Positions 16,374 through 25,466 of a stretch of DNA of 64,000 nt are shown here, in pieces (positions within the stretch are counted from its first letter, which is position 1; every line of letters begins with the position of its first letter). Under the pieces are notes generated by a model, which had not been told where the DNA came from, did not search any database, and saw only the letters and a list, made by a program, of their open reading frames with translations. The position numbers and the translations under genes were made by a program. Source of the DNA: CBFFRJ01 sp963530515 (GTDB taxonomy: Bacteria > Pseudomonadota > Gammaproteobacteria > Enterobacterales > Enterobacteriaceae); NCBI GenBank assembly GCA_963530515.1, contig CAUSEC010000008.1, positions 85,820 through 149,819 on the forward strand. The letters are read 5' to 3'.

Positions 16374-18935
16374 ATGAGTACACTTGAGAATTTCGACGCC
16401 CACACCCCAATGATGCAGCAGTACCTGAAGCTGAAAGCTCAGCATCCGGAGATCCTGCTTTTTTACCGGATGGGCGATTTTTACGAACTGTTTTATGACG
16501 ATGCCAAACGCGCGTCGCAGTTAATGGACATCTCGCTGACCAAACGCGGCGCATCGGCGGGCGAGCCGATTCCGATGGCGGGCATCCCGCATCATGCGGT
16601 CGAAAACTACCTGGCAAAACTGGTGAACCTCGGTGAATCGGTGGCAATTTGCGAACAGATTGGCGACCCGGCCACCAGCAAAGGGCCGGTGGAACGCAAA
16701 GTGGTGCGCATCGTGACACCGGGCACCATCAGCGATGAAGCCCTGTTGCAGGAACGCCAGGACAACCTGCTGGCTGCTATCTGGCAGGACAGCAAAGGCT
16801 TTGGTTATGCCACGCTGGATATCAGCTCCGGGCGTTTTCGCGTCAGCGAACCTCTTGATCGCGAAACCATGGCGGCAGAGCTGCAACGCACCAATCCGGC
16901 GGAATTGCTTTACGCAGAAGATTTTGCCGAGACGGCGCTGATTGAAGGTCGTCGTGGCCTGCGTCGTCGCCCGCTGTGGGAGTTCGAAATCGACACCGCT
17001 CGCCAGCAGCTGAACTTACAGTTTGGTACTCGCGACCTGGTCGGTTTTGGTGTAGAGAACGCACCGCGTGGCCTGTGTGCAGCGGGCTGCCTGTTGCAGT
17101 ACGTCAAAGACACCCAGCGCACTTCCCTGCCCCATATTCGTTCCATCACCATGGAGCGCCAGCAGGACAGCATCATTATGGATGCGGCGACCCGCCGTAA
17201 CCTCGAAATCACTCAGAACCTGGCGGGCGGTATCGAAAACACGCTGGCGTCCGTCCTCGACTGCACCGTCACCCCCATGGGCAGCCGCATGCTGAAACGC
17301 TGGCTGCACATGCCGGTGCGCGACAGCAAAACCCTGCTCGAACGCCAGCAGACCATTGGCGCGCTGCAGGAAAGCACTAACGACCTGCAACCGGTGCTGC
17401 GCCAGGTGGGCGATCTGGAGCGTATTCTCGCGCGCCTGGCGCTGCGCACAGCACGTCCGCGCGACCTTGCGCGCATGCGTTATGCCTTCCAGCAGCTACC
17501 GGAGCTGCGCGCGCAGCTGGCGAACGTCGACAGCGCCCCCGTGCAGCAGTTGCGTGAAAAAATGGGTGAGTTCATCGAACTGCGCGAGCTGCTTGAGCAC
17601 GCCATTATTGATGCGCCGCCGGTGCTGGTGCGTGACGGCGGCGTAATAGCACCGGGCTATAACGCCGAACTCGACGAGTGGCGCGGGCTGGCAGACGGCG
17701 CGACGGATTATCTCGACCGACTGGAAATCCGCGAGCGCGAAAAGCTGGGCCTCGACACGCTTAAAGTCGGCTACAACGGCGTGCACGGTTACTTTATTCA
17801 GATTAGCCGTGGGCAGAGCCACCTCGCACCAATTCACTATGTGCGCCGTCAGACGCTGAAGAACGCCGAGCGTTACATCATTCCAGAACTGAAAGAGTAC
17901 GAAGACAAAGTTCTCACCTCAAAAGGTAAAGCGCTGGCGCTGGAAAAACAGCTTTATGATGAACTGTTCGACCTGCTGTTACCGCACCTTGAAGCCTTGC
18001 AACAAAGCGCCACCGCGCTGGCGGAGCTGGATGTGCTGGTGAACCTGGCCGAGCGTGCGGATACGCTGAATTACTGCTGCCCGGCCTTTAGCGACAAACC
18101 CGGTATTCGCATCGTGGAAGGCCGTCACCCGGTGGTGGAGCAGGTACTCAAAGAGCCGTTTATCGCTAACCCGCTGAATCTCTCACCGCAGCGCAGAATG
18201 TTGATCATCACCGGCCCGAACATGGGCGGTAAAAGTACCTATATGCGCCAGACGGCGCTGATTGCGCTGCTGGCCTACATCGGCAGCTACGTTCCGGCGC
18301 AGAAGGTAGACATTGGCCCGATTGACCGCATCTTTACCCGCGTAGGCGCGGCGGACGATCTGGCGTCGGGTCGTTCCACCTTTATGGTGGAGATGACCGA
18401 AACCGCCAACATTCTGCATAACGCCACCGAGCATAGCCTGGTGCTGATGGACGAGATCGGGCGTGGCACCTCAACCTACGATGGCCTGTCGCTGGCGTGG
18501 GCCTGTGCAGAAAATCTGGCGAATAAAATCAAAGCGCTGACCCTGTTCGCCACCCACTATTTCGAGCTGACGCAGTTGCCGGAAAAAATGGAAGGCGTCG
18601 CCAACGTCCATCTTGATGCGCTAGAGCACGGCGACACCATCGCCTTTATGCACAGCGTGCAGGATGGCGCGGCCAGCAAAAGCTACGGTCTCGCCGTGGC
18701 CGCGCTGGCCGGGGTACCGAAAGAGGTTATCAAGCGGGCGCGCGGTAAACTGCGTGAACTGGAAAGCCTGTCTCCGAGCGCAGGGGCAACCCAGGTGGAT
18801 GGTACGCAGATGTCGTTGCTGAGCGCACCGGAAGAGACGAACCCTGCGGTCGAGGCGCTGGAAAATCTCGACCCGGATTCCCTGACGCCACGCCAGGCGC
18901 TGGAGTGGATTTACCGTCTGAAAAACCTGCTGTAG
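16374..18935 (+). CDS. mutS: MutS, DNA mismatch recognition ATPase
   Basis: 853 residues, the same as E. coli MutS. It binds mismatches as a dimer and recruits MutL. The mismatch-reading Phe-x-Glu is in GDFYELF (Phe36, Glu38). The connector, lever and clamp domains follow, then the ATPase with Walker A TGPNMGGKST, the DEIGRGTSTYDG Walker B region and the TLFATHYFEL switch. The C-terminal tetramer helix ends RLKNLL. The sequence appears intact, so the strain should not be a mutS mutator. Confidence 0.98.
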   Translation: MSTLENFDAHTPMMQQYLKLKAQHPEILLFYRMGDFYELFYDDAKRASQLMDISLTKRGASAGEPIPMAGIPHHAVENYLAKLVNLGESVAICEQIGDPATSKGPVERKVVRIVTPGTISDEALLQERQDNLLAAIWQDSKGFGYATLDISSGRFRVSEPLDRETMAAELQRTNPAELLYAEDFAETALIEGRRGLRRRPLWEFEIDTARQQLNLQFGTRDLVGFGVENAPRGLCAAGCLLQYVKDTQRTSLPHIRSITMERQQDSIIMDAATRRNLEITQNLAGGIENTLASVLDCTVTPMGSRMLKRWLHMPVRDSKTLLERQQTIGALQESTNDLQPVLRQVGDLERILARLALRTARPRDLARMRYAFQQLPELRAQLANVDSAPVQQLREKMGEFIELRELLEHAIIDAPPVLVRDGGVIAPGYNAELDEWRGLADGATDYLDRLEIREREKLGLDTLKVGYNGVHGYFIQISRGQSHLAPIHYVRRQTLKNAERYIIPELKEYEDKVLTSKGKALALEKQLYDELFDLLLPHLEALQQSATALAELDVLVNLAERADTLNYCCPAFSDKPGIRIVEGRHPVVEQVLKEPFIANPLNLSPQRRMLIITGPNMGGKSTYMRQTALIALLAYIGSYVPAQKVDIGPIDRIFTRVGAADDLASGRSTFMVEMTETANILHNATEHSLVLMDEIGRGTSTYDGLSLAWACAENLANKIKALTLFATHYFELTQLPEKMEGVANVHLDALEHGDTIAFMHSVQDGAASKSYGLAVAALAGVPKEVIKRARGKLRELESLSPSAGATQVDGTQMSLLSAPEETNPAVEALENLDPDSLTPRQALEWIYRLKNLL

Positions 18936-18941
18936 CTCATC

Positions 18942-18972
18942 AGGCCCGCCGTATCGCTGCGGGCCTTTCCTT
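18942..18972 (+). terminator. mutS terminator
   Basis: AGGCCCGC (18942-18949) pairs with GCGGGCCT (18959-18966), nine-base loop, then TTCCTT. Confidence 0.75.
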
Positions 18973-19079
18973 CCTGCGAATAAATATCCCCAATGCCAGG
19001 CAAGCCCGCTTTCGGCTTCTATACTTTTATTTCTGAATTTATTTCTCTTAATTCTCTCAATAATGAAAGGAACGATGCG

Positions 19080-19508
19080 ATGGCTATTCATAAGAAAGGG
19101 CAGGCTCACTGGTCAGGCGATCTTAAGCGCGGCAAAGGTACCGTTTCAACCGAGAGCGGTGCACTGAAGGAACTGCCATACGGCTTTAACACCCGCTTCG
19201 AAGGCGCTGCGGGGACTAACCCGGAAGAGTTGATTGGTGCAGCCCATGCGGCCTGCTTCTCAATGGCGCTCTCAATGATCCTGGGTGAAGTGGGTTACAC
19301 CGCTGACAGCATTGATACCACGGCGACCGTCACCCTCGATCAGGTTGACGGTGGCTTTGCGATCACCAAAATCGCGCTGAAGAGTGCCGTCAAAGTACCA
19401 GGCGCAGACGCCGCCAAATTTGACGAAGCCATTCAGAAAGCCAAAGCGGGTTGCCCGGTCTCTAAAGTGCTGAACGCGGAAATCTCGCTGGAATACACCC
19501 TGAATTAA
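19080..19508 (+). CDS. osmC: OsmC, peroxiredoxin-like organic hydroperoxide reductase
   Basis: A 142-residue OsmC protein, highly similar to E. coli OsmC from MAIHKKGQAHW onwards. It reduces organic hydroperoxides using two cysteines: one in AAHAACFSMAL and one in KAGCPVSK. E. coli osmC is RpoS- and RcsB-controlled. Start ATG 19080 follows AAAGGAA; an upstream in-frame ATG would prepend an unrelated sequence. In E. coli osmC is elsewhere on the chromosome, so its place in the mutS-rpoS interval is a lineage difference. Confidence 0.93.
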   Translation: MAIHKKGQAHWSGDLKRGKGTVSTESGALKELPYGFNTRFEGAAGTNPEELIGAAHAACFSMALSMILGEVGYTADSIDTTATVTLDQVDGGFAITKIALKSAVKVPGADAAKFDEAIQKAKAGCPVSKVLNAEISLEYTLN

Positions 19509-19524
19509 TCCCCTCGATTCGCTG

Positions 19525-19556
19525 ACAAACCGCCTGTTTCGGGCGGTTTGTTTTTT
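19525..19556 (+). terminator. osmC terminator
   Basis: A 10-bp stem (ACAAACCGCC 19525-19534 with GGCGGTTTGT 19542-19551) and a six-T run. It may also end the converging hosA transcript. Confidence 0.88.
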
Positions 19557-19569
19557 CCGCACGGATGAA

Positions 19570-19974
19570 TCAGCGCATCATTTTGCGGATAAGTGCTGTG
19601 AACTGCTCCCGCTCTTGCGCGCTGAGCCTGCCCAAAAATTCATCATCAACGCCATTGCCGACAGGAATGCTGATATTCAGCGCCGCCTCCCCTTGCGGAG
19701 TCAGAAATAAAAAACGCCGCCGTTTATCTGCCGGATCCTGTTCGCGCCTCACCAGCCCCCGTGCCTCCATACGGCTGAGCATTTCTGCAAGCGTCGCTTT
19801 GGTACTGACGGCCACCTCCGTCAACGCGACCTGCTCGATACCGGGATTTTCAGCAATAGAACGCATAACCGCGTACTGCGGCTTGGTCAGTTCCGGTAAG
19901 GCTTGCTGCCACCGCGCCGTATGCTGTTGAAAAAGCTGGCGCAGCAGGTGGAAGGCTTCGTGTCTTAACTCCAT
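19570..19974 (-). CDS. hosA: HosA, MarR-family repressor of hydroxyarylic acid decarboxylation
   Basis: A 134-residue winged-helix protein near-identical in pattern to E. coli HosA: QQHTARWQQALPELTKPQYAVM, the recognition helix VSTKATLAEMLSRMEARGLV and the wing DPADKRRRFLFLT. In E. coli HosA represses the adjacent decarboxylase operon and is released by 4-hydroxybenzoate. Here it is divergent from that operon with two palindromes in the shared intergenic region, which fits autoregulation plus operon control. Confidence 0.9.
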   Translation of the reverse strand: MELRHEAFHLLRQLFQQHTARWQQALPELTKPQYAVMRSIAENPGIEQVALTEVAVSTKATLAEMLSRMEARGLVRREQDPADKRRRFLFLTPQGEAALNISIPVGNGVDDEFLGRLSAQEREQFTALIRKMMR

Positions 19975-20066
19975 GAGGGCTCCGTAACAAAATCACCCTT
20001 CTATGATAGCCACTTGAGTGCAATTACCGTCAGGCTTTTTACTGGCTCAATTTTTAGCAAAAAGTG

Positions 20067-20139
20067 CGACCGTACACGAACGATATTGTCAGTGAGGCGG
20101 ATCAGGCGTAAGTTTTTCACAAACGTTCGCATACGAACA
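20067..20139. promoter_or_regulatory. Two candidate HosA operators in the hosA-bsdB divergent region
   Basis: GTTCGCATACGAAC at 20125-20138 is an inverted repeat (GTTCG-CATA-CGAAC). A second site, CGACCGTACACGAACG at 20067-20082, shares 11 of 16 aligned positions with 20124-20139. From memory the E. coli HosA site is GTTCGTATACGAAC, one base from the first copy. The proximal copy lies 18 bases before the bsdB start, where bound repressor would block initiation or elongation. Confidence 0.7.
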
Positions 20140-20156
20140 AATAATTAAGGTGATCA

Positions 20157-20759
20157 ATGAGACTGATAATTGGCATGACGGGGGCTACGGGTGCACCGCT
20201 GGGCGTCGCGCTGCTACAGGCTTTGCGCGACATGCCGGAGGTCGAAACACATCTGGTGATGTCGAAATGGGCGAAAACCACCATTGAGCTGGAAACGCCC
20301 TACTGCGCCCGTGATGTGGCGGCCCTGGCGGATGTTTGCCATAGCCCGGCGGATCAGGCAGCCACGATCTCATCCGGTTCTTTTCGCACTGACGGCATGA
20401 TTATCATCCCCTGCAGCATGAAAACCCTGGCCGGTATTCGGGCGGGTTACGCCGAAGGGCTGGTCGGGCGCGCGGCGGACGTTGTGCTCAAAGAGGGCCG
20501 TAAGCTGGTGCTCGTGCCCCGGGAAACCCCGCTCAGCCCCCTTCATCTGGAAAATATGCTGGCCCTGTCGCGCCTGGGCGTGGCGATGGTTCCTCCGATG
20601 CCCGCTTATTACAACCACCCGCAGACTGTCGATGACATCACCCAACACATTGTGACGCGCGTGCTGGACCAGTTTGGACTGGAGCACCGCAAAGCACGCC
20701 GCTGGGAAGGTCTGCAGGCGGCACAGAATTTTTCACAGGAGAAAGACTATGGCTTTTGA
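20157..20759 (+). CDS. bsdB: UbiX/Pad1-family flavin prenyltransferase (decarboxylase subunit B)
   Basis: A 200-residue UbiX-like protein. It prenylates FMN to prFMN, the cofactor of UbiD-type decarboxylases. Visible motifs: GMTGATGAPLGVALL flavin-binding N-terminus, SSGSFRTDGMIIIPCSMKTLAGI, and VLVPRETPLSPLHLENML with the catalytic Glu and Arg region. AAGG lies seven bases before the ATG. The stop overlaps the start of the UbiD-like gene by 11 bases. Confidence 0.92.
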   Translation: MRLIIGMTGATGAPLGVALLQALRDMPEVETHLVMSKWAKTTIELETPYCARDVAALADVCHSPADQAATISSGSFRTDGMIIIPCSMKTLAGIRAGYAEGLVGRAADVVLKEGRKLVLVPRETPLSPLHLENMLALSRLGVAMVPPMPAYYNHPQTVDDITQHIVTRVLDQFGLEHRKARRWEGLQAAQNFSQEKDYGF

Positions 20760-22176
20760 TGATTTGCGAAGCTTCCTGCAAGCGCTCGATGACCAGGGGC
20801 AATTGCTAAAAATCAGTGAAGAGGTCAATGCCGAGCCGGATCTTGCGGCTGCGGCCAACGCCACCGGGCGCATTGGTGACGGCGCACCCGCTATCTGGTT
20901 TGATAACATTCGCGGCTTTACCGATGCCCGCGTGGTGATGAATACCATTGGCTCCTGGCAGAACCATGCCATCTCAATGGGGCTCCCGCCGAACACTCCG
21001 GTCAAGAGCCAGATAGATGAGTTTATTCGTCGCTGGGACACCTTCCCCGTCACGCCGGAACGCCGTGCTAACCCGGCATGGGCACAAAATACCGTCGACG
21101 GTGAAGACATCAACCTGTTCGATATTCTGCCTTTATTCCGTCTGAACGATGGTGACGGCGGCTTTTATCTCGATAAAGCCTGCGTGGTCTCCCGCGATCC
21201 GCTCGACCCCGACCACTTTGGCAAGCAGAACGTCGGCATTTACCGTATGGAAGTGAAAGGCAAGCGCAAGCTCGGCCTGAAACCGGTCCCGATGCACGAT
21301 ATCGCCCTGCATCTGCACAAAGCAGAAGAGCGCGGCGAGGATCTCCCGATTGCCATCACGCTGGGGAACGATCCGATCATTACCCTGATGGGCGGCACAC
21401 CGCTGAAATACGATCAGTCCGAGTACGAAATGGCAGGCGCACTGCGTGAAAGCCCTTACCCTATCGCGACTGCGCCGCTGACCGGTTTTGACGTGCCCTG
21501 GGGTTCAGAAGTCATTCTGGAAGGGGTGATTGAAGGGCGTAAACGCGAAATTGAAGGGCCTTTCGGTGAGTTTACCGGGCACTACTCCGGCGGCCGTAAC
21601 ATGACGGTGGTGCGTATTGATAAAGTCTCTTACCGCACCAAACCCATCTTCGAATCGCTCTATCTCGGCATGCCCTGGACCGAAATTGACTACCTGATCG
21701 GCCCGTCAACCTGTGTGCCGCTTTATCAACAACTGAAGGCCGAGTTCCCGGAAGTGCAGGCGGTGAACGCCATGTACACCCACGGCTTGCTGGCGATCAT
21801 CTCCACCAAAAAACGCTACGGCGGCTTTGCCCGTGCAGTCGGGCTGCGCGCCATGACTACACCGCACGGCTTGGGCTACGTGAAAATGGTGATTATGGTC
21901 GATGAAGATGTCGATCCGTTTAACCTGCCGCAGGTGATGTGGGCATTGTCATCGAAAGTGAACCCGGCCGGTGACCTGGTGCAATTGCCGAATATGTCGG
22001 TGCTCGAACTCGACCCAGGTTCAAGCCCTGCCGGTATCACCGATAAGCTGATTATCGACGCAACAACACCGGTTGCTCCTGATAATCGCGGTCACTACAG
22101 CCAGCCGGTACAGGATCTGCCTGAAACCAAAGCCTGGGCCGAAAAACTGACCGCCATGCTGGCCGCACGTAAATAA
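20749..22176 (+). CDS. bsdC: UbiD-family non-oxidative hydroxyarylic acid decarboxylase, subunit C
   Basis: A 475-residue UbiD-fold decarboxylase that uses prFMN to remove CO2 from aromatic acids such as 4-hydroxybenzoate, vanillate or protocatechuate. It shows YRMEVKGKRKLGLKP, the KREIEGPFGEFTGHYSGGRN active-site region (Glu/Arg) and the C-terminal DNRGHYSQPV. The true start is ATG 20749, overlapping the end of bsdB; the frame is also open from 20674 but that would duplicate bsdB coding sequence. It is paired with a small subunit D. Confidence 0.93.
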   Translation: MAFDDLRSFLQALDDQGQLLKISEEVNAEPDLAAAANATGRIGDGAPAIWFDNIRGFTDARVVMNTIGSWQNHAISMGLPPNTPVKSQIDEFIRRWDTFPVTPERRANPAWAQNTVDGEDINLFDILPLFRLNDGDGGFYLDKACVVSRDPLDPDHFGKQNVGIYRMEVKGKRKLGLKPVPMHDIALHLHKAEERGEDLPIAITLGNDPIITLMGGTPLKYDQSEYEMAGALRESPYPIATAPLTGFDVPWGSEVILEGVIEGRKREIEGPFGEFTGHYSGGRNMTVVRIDKVSYRTKPIFESLYLGMPWTEIDYLIGPSTCVPLYQQLKAEFPEVQAVNAMYTHGLLAIISTKKRYGGFARAVGLRAMTTPHGLGYVKMVIMVDEDVDPFNLPQVMWALSSKVNPAGDLVQLPNMSVLELDPGSSPAGITDKLIIDATTPVAPDNRGHYSQPVQDLPETKAWAEKLTAMLAARK

Positions 22177-22187
22177 GGAGGGGAAAC

Positions 22188-22424
22188 ATGATTTGTCCAC
22201 GTTGTGCCGATGAGCACATTGAAGTGATGGCGACGTCGCCGGTGAAGGATGTCTGGACGGTGTATCAATGCCAGCATTGTTTATACACCTGGCGTGATAC
22301 CGAGCCGCTGCGCCGTACCAGCCGGGAACATTATCCTGAAGCGTTTCGCATGACGCAGAAAGATATTGATGATGCGCCGCAGGTGCCGACTATCCCTCCG
22401 CTACTGGCGGAAGATAAACGCTAG
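22188..22424 (+). CDS. bsdD: Hydroxyarylic acid decarboxylase small subunit D
   Basis: A 78-residue protein with a zinc-ribbon-like pair of cysteine knuckles (CPRCADEH and CQHCLYTW) and the conserved WTVYQC and EPLRRT segments of the BsdD/YclD family. It accompanies the UbiX- and UbiD-type subunits in this decarboxylase; its exact role is not settled. AGGAGGGG sits five bases before the ATG. A bidirectional terminator separates it from rpoS. Confidence 0.9.
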   Translation: MICPRCADEHIEVMATSPVKDVWTVYQCQHCLYTWRDTEPLRRTSREHYPEAFRMTQKDIDDAPQVPTIPPLLAEDKR

Positions 22425-22442
22425 TTCGGCTGAAAAAAGCAC

Positions 22443-22473
22443 AAAAAAAAGCCGGTCAGATGACCGGCCTTTT
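22443..22473. terminator. Bidirectional terminator between bsdD and rpoS
   Basis: GCCGGTCA (22451-22458) pairs with TGACCGGC (22461-22468). A TTTT run follows on the plus strand and an eight-A run precedes it, giving eight Ts for rpoS transcripts on the minus strand. Confidence 0.9.
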
Positions 22474-22485
22474 GATGTTCAGGAT

Positions 22486-23478
22486 TTATTCGCGGAACAG
22501 AGCTTCGATATTCAGCCCCTGTGCTTGCAGAATTTCGCGCAAGCGACGCAGACCTTCAACCTGAATCTGACGCACGCGTTCACGGGTCAGACCGATTTCA
22601 CGACCTACATCTTCCAGCGTAGCGGCTTCATAGCCGAGCAGACCGAAACGACGCGCCAGCACTTCACGTTGTTTAGCATTAAGCTCAAACAACCATTTGA
22701 CGATGCTTTGCTTCATGTCATCGTCTTGCGTGGTGTCTTCCGGACCGTTGTCTTTCTCATCCGCCAGGATGTCCAGCAACGCTTTTTCGGAATCGCCGCC
22801 CAACGGGGTATCAACAGAAGTGATACGTTCGTTGAGGCGTAACATACGACTCACGTCATCAACCGGCTTATCAAGCTGCTCGGCAATCTCTTCCGCACTC
22901 GGTTCGTGGTCCAGCTTATGGGACAACTCACGCGCGGTACGCAGATAGACGTTCAGCTCTTTCACGATATGGATCGGCAGACGAATCGTACGGGTTTGAT
23001 TCATGATCGCCCGTTCAATAGTCTGACGGATCCACCAGGTCGCATAAGTTGAGAAACGGAACCCACGTTCAGGGTCAAACTTCTCAACAGCGCGGATGAG
23101 ACCCAAATTCCCCTCTTCAATCAGATCCAGCAGCGCAAGGCCACGGTTACTGTATCGGCGGGCAATTTTCACAACCAGACGCAGGTTACTTTCAATCATG
23201 CGACGGCGAGAGGCCACGTCACCACGTAATGCGCGACGTGCAAAATAGACTTCTTCTTCAGCCGTTAGTAATGGGGAATAACCAATTTCCCCAAGATAGA
23301 GTTGAGTCGCATCCAGCACACGCTGGGTTGCGCCCTGAGATAACAACTCCTCTTCGGCCACGTCGTTATCACTGGGTTCCTCTTCTACTAAGGCTTTTTC
23401 GTCAAAAACCTCTGCTCCGTTTTCATCAAATTCCGCATCTTCATTTAATTCATGAACTTTCAGCGTATTCTGAGTCAT
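22486..23478 (-). CDS. rpoS: RpoS, stationary-phase and general stress sigma factor
   Basis: 330 residues, nearly identical to E. coli RpoS. Region 1.2 begins at QLYLGEIGYSPLL, region 2 contains NLRLVVKIARRY, DLIEEGNLGLIRAVEKFDPERGFRFSTYATWWIRQ, region 3 follows, and region 4 has the HTH TLEDVGREIGLTRERVRQIQ. ATG 23478 matches the E. coli start and has AGGAG nearby; 17 more codons are open upstream but lie in the known leader. It is intact, without the frequent laboratory or adaptive truncations. Last gene of the surE-pcm-nlpD cluster. Confidence 0.98.
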   Translation of the reverse strand: MTQNTLKVHELNEDAEFDENGAEVFDEKALVEEEPSDNDVAEEELLSQGATQRVLDATQLYLGEIGYSPLLTAEEEVYFARRALRGDVASRRRMIESNLRLVVKIARRYSNRGLALLDLIEEGNLGLIRAVEKFDPERGFRFSTYATWWIRQTIERAIMNQTRTIRLPIHIVKELNVYLRTARELSHKLDHEPSAEEIAEQLDKPVDDVSRMLRLNERITSVDTPLGGDSEKALLDILADEKDNGPEDTTQDDDMKQSIVKWLFELNAKQREVLARRFGLLGYEAATLEDVGREIGLTRERVRQIQVEGLRRLREILQAQGLNIEALFRE

Positions 23479-23601
23479 AAGGTGGCTCCTACCCGTGATC
23501 CCTGGACAAAGCACCTGAAACATCATCATTTTGCCTGTTGCAGCGGCATCTGCGCGCGCCGCAACGGCTGAAATGACGAAGGGTTCAACTACTTTGCCGA
23601 A
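23479..23601 (-). promoter_or_regulatory. rpoS translational control leader (3' part)
   Basis: The stretch just before rpoS keeps the E. coli sequence GGATCACGGGTAGGAGCC ahead of the ATG. In E. coli the long rpoS leader, transcribed from within nlpD, folds over this site and is opened by Hfq with DsrA, RprA or ArcZ. The rest of the spacer is diverged, and I did not fold it or find the sRNA genes in the window. Confidence 0.55.
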
Positions 23602-24726
23602 TTATCGCTGCGGTAAATAACGCAGCGGGTTTACGGATTTCCCCTTGTAACGAATTTCAAAATGCAAGCGTGTAGAACTGGTTCCGGAGCTACCCATGGT
23701 AGCAATTTTCTGCCCCGCCTTGATTTCTTGTTGTTCCCGAACCAGCATCGTATCGTTATGGGCGTAGGCACTCAGGTAATCATCGTTGTGTTTGATGATA
23801 ATTAGATTACCGTAACCACGCAGTGCATTACCGGCATATACCACGCGACCATCTGCGGTCGCGACAATAGCCTGTCCTTTGCTACCTGCGATATCGACCC
23901 CTTTATTGCCACCTTCGGTAGCAGAGAAGTTGTCGATGACTTTGCCGTCAGTCGGCCAGCGCCAGGTTGAAATCGGCGTACTGGTTGAAGTGCTGCTGGC
24001 AGTCGGTTCGGTTGTGCTGACAGATGGGGCCGTAACAGGCGCTGTGACGGGTGTCGCAGGCTTATTATTCGGCAACATTTTGTTAGCACTTTGTTCACCT
24101 GAATCCTCAGAATACGTAATTGTTGGTTTCGACGCAACAGCTACGGTGGAATTTTGTGCAGGTTTTGTGATGATTCCTTGAGCTGAAGCATCAGCCTGAG
24201 TGATGGCATTTCCACCCGTGATCGGCGTCCCCGATGCATTACCCACCTGCAACGTTTGCCCGACATTCAGGCCATACGGGGCCGCAACCTTGTTTCGCTG
24301 CGCCAGGTCACGGAAATCGTTCCCGGTGATCCACGCGATATAAAACAGGGTATCGCCGCGTTTTACGGTGTAGGTACTGCCGCCGGTATAGCTGCCTTTC
24401 GGAATGTTCCCGTACTGACGATTGTAAACAATGCGACCGTTTTGAGTTTCAACGGGCTGCTGCGCCACGGGCTGTATATTTGTTGGCTGAATATTTGGCT
24501 GGATAGTGGGCTGCTGAACAGGTTGGATCTGCGGCTGCGCCTGTGTGCCGATTTTTGGCGGCGGCGTGATTAACATTCCGGAATTAGTGCTGGAACTGGC
24601 ACTGCCCCCCACGGAACTCACCGGGGCAGGCGCATTGTTGGAGCTTGTGCAGCCCGCAAGCCAGAGTGAAACCAGTGACAGTGCCGCCACGCGACGTACG
24701 GTGAATTTAGGGCTTCCCGTGCTCAT
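23602..24726 (-). CDS. nlpD: NlpD, lipoprotein activator of amidase AmiC
   Basis: 374 residues. The signal peptide ends in lipobox LAGC, giving a lipoprotein. A low-complexity Gln/Pro linker (QPQIQPVQQPTIQPNIQP) precedes a LysM domain (YTVKRGDTLFYIAWITGNDF) and a C-terminal LytM domain (GNKGVDIAGSKGQAIVATADG). The LytM metal ligands are degenerate (GVDIAG in place of the HxGxD of active enzymes), as in other NlpD proteins, which activate AmiC at the division site instead of cutting peptidoglycan. It also carries the main rpoS promoter in E. coli. Confidence 0.95.
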   Translation of the reverse strand: MSTGSPKFTVRRVAALSLVSLWLAGCTSSNNAPAPVSSVGGSASSSTNSGMLITPPPKIGTQAQPQIQPVQQPTIQPNIQPTNIQPVAQQPVETQNGRIVYNRQYGNIPKGSYTGGSTYTVKRGDTLFYIAWITGNDFRDLAQRNKVAAPYGLNVGQTLQVGNASGTPITGGNAITQADASAQGIITKPAQNSTVAVASKPTITYSEDSGEQSANKMLPNNKPATPVTAPVTAPSVSTTEPTASSTSTSTPISTWRWPTDGKVIDNFSATEGGNKGVDIAGSKGQAIVATADGRVVYAGNALRGYGNLIIIKHNDDYLSAYAHNDTMLVREQQEIKAGQKIATMGSSGTSSTRLHFEIRYKGKSVNPLRYLPQR

Positions 24727-24839
24727 TTATCCCCCAGGAATGTATTAGTTACCAATGACTTAAACACCGTAAACGGCGGTGCGTAAACTTGCCCACGATA
24801 CGCTGATACAGGATGAATAACCCAGGAAAAATCTGTTTC

Positions 24840-25466
24840 TCAGGCCAGTTCACCCTTCACCAGGGGCACAAAACGCACGGCTTCCACGGTATCGATGATA
24901 AATTCGTCTCCCCGCCGACGAACACGCTTAAGTTGCTGATGTTCATCGCCCACAGGTAAAACGAGAATGCCGCCTTCATCCAGTTGCGACATGAGCGCCG
25001 TCGGAATTTCCAGCGGTGCGGCCGTCACAATGATAGCGTCAAACGGGGCGCGTGCCTGCCAACCCTGCCAGCCATCACCATGACGTGTTGAAACATTGTG
25101 TAAATCAAGTTGTTTGAGACGGCGTCGCGCCTGCCATTGCAGGCCTTTGATGCGCTCGACCGTACAAACATGGTGCACCAGGTGCGCCAGAATCGCGGTC
25201 TGATAGCCGGAGCCGGTGCCGATTTCCAGCACGCGTGACTGCGGCGTCAGTTCCAGCAGCGCCGTCATTCTGGCGACCATATAAGGCTGAGAAATGGTTT
25301 GCCCCTGGCCTATTGGCAAAGCGACGTTTTCCCAGGCCTGATGTTCAAACGCTTCATCAATAAATTTTTCCCGTGGCACCTGCGAGATAGCTTCGAGAAC
25401 ATGCTCATCCGCAATCCCATGCGCACGTAATTGATTAAGCAGCGTTTGTACGCGTTTACTTACCAT
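24840..25466 (-). CDS. pcm: Pcm, protein-L-isoaspartate O-methyltransferase
   Basis: A 208-residue methyltransferase that repairs isoaspartyl residues with SAM. It has the PIGQGQTISQPYMVARM substrate region and the SAM site LEIGTGSGYQTAIL. It overlaps the 3' end of surE by 7 bases, as in E. coli. Confidence 0.97.
   Translation of the reverse strand: MVSKRVQTLLNQLRAHGIADEHVLEAISQVPREKFIDEAFEHQAWENVALPIGQGQTISQPYMVARMTALLELTPQSRVLEIGTGSGYQTAILAHLVHHVCTVERIKGLQWQARRRLKQLDLHNVSTRHGDGWQGWQARAPFDAIIVTAAPLEIPTALMSQLDEGGILVLPVGDEHQQLKRVRRRGDEFIIDTVEAVRFVPLVKGELA

Noticed and set aside
23479..23529. Longer RpoS start 17 codons upstream
   Set aside because: The extra residues fall in the known translational leader, and ATG 23478 matches other RpoS proteins and is next to AGGAG.
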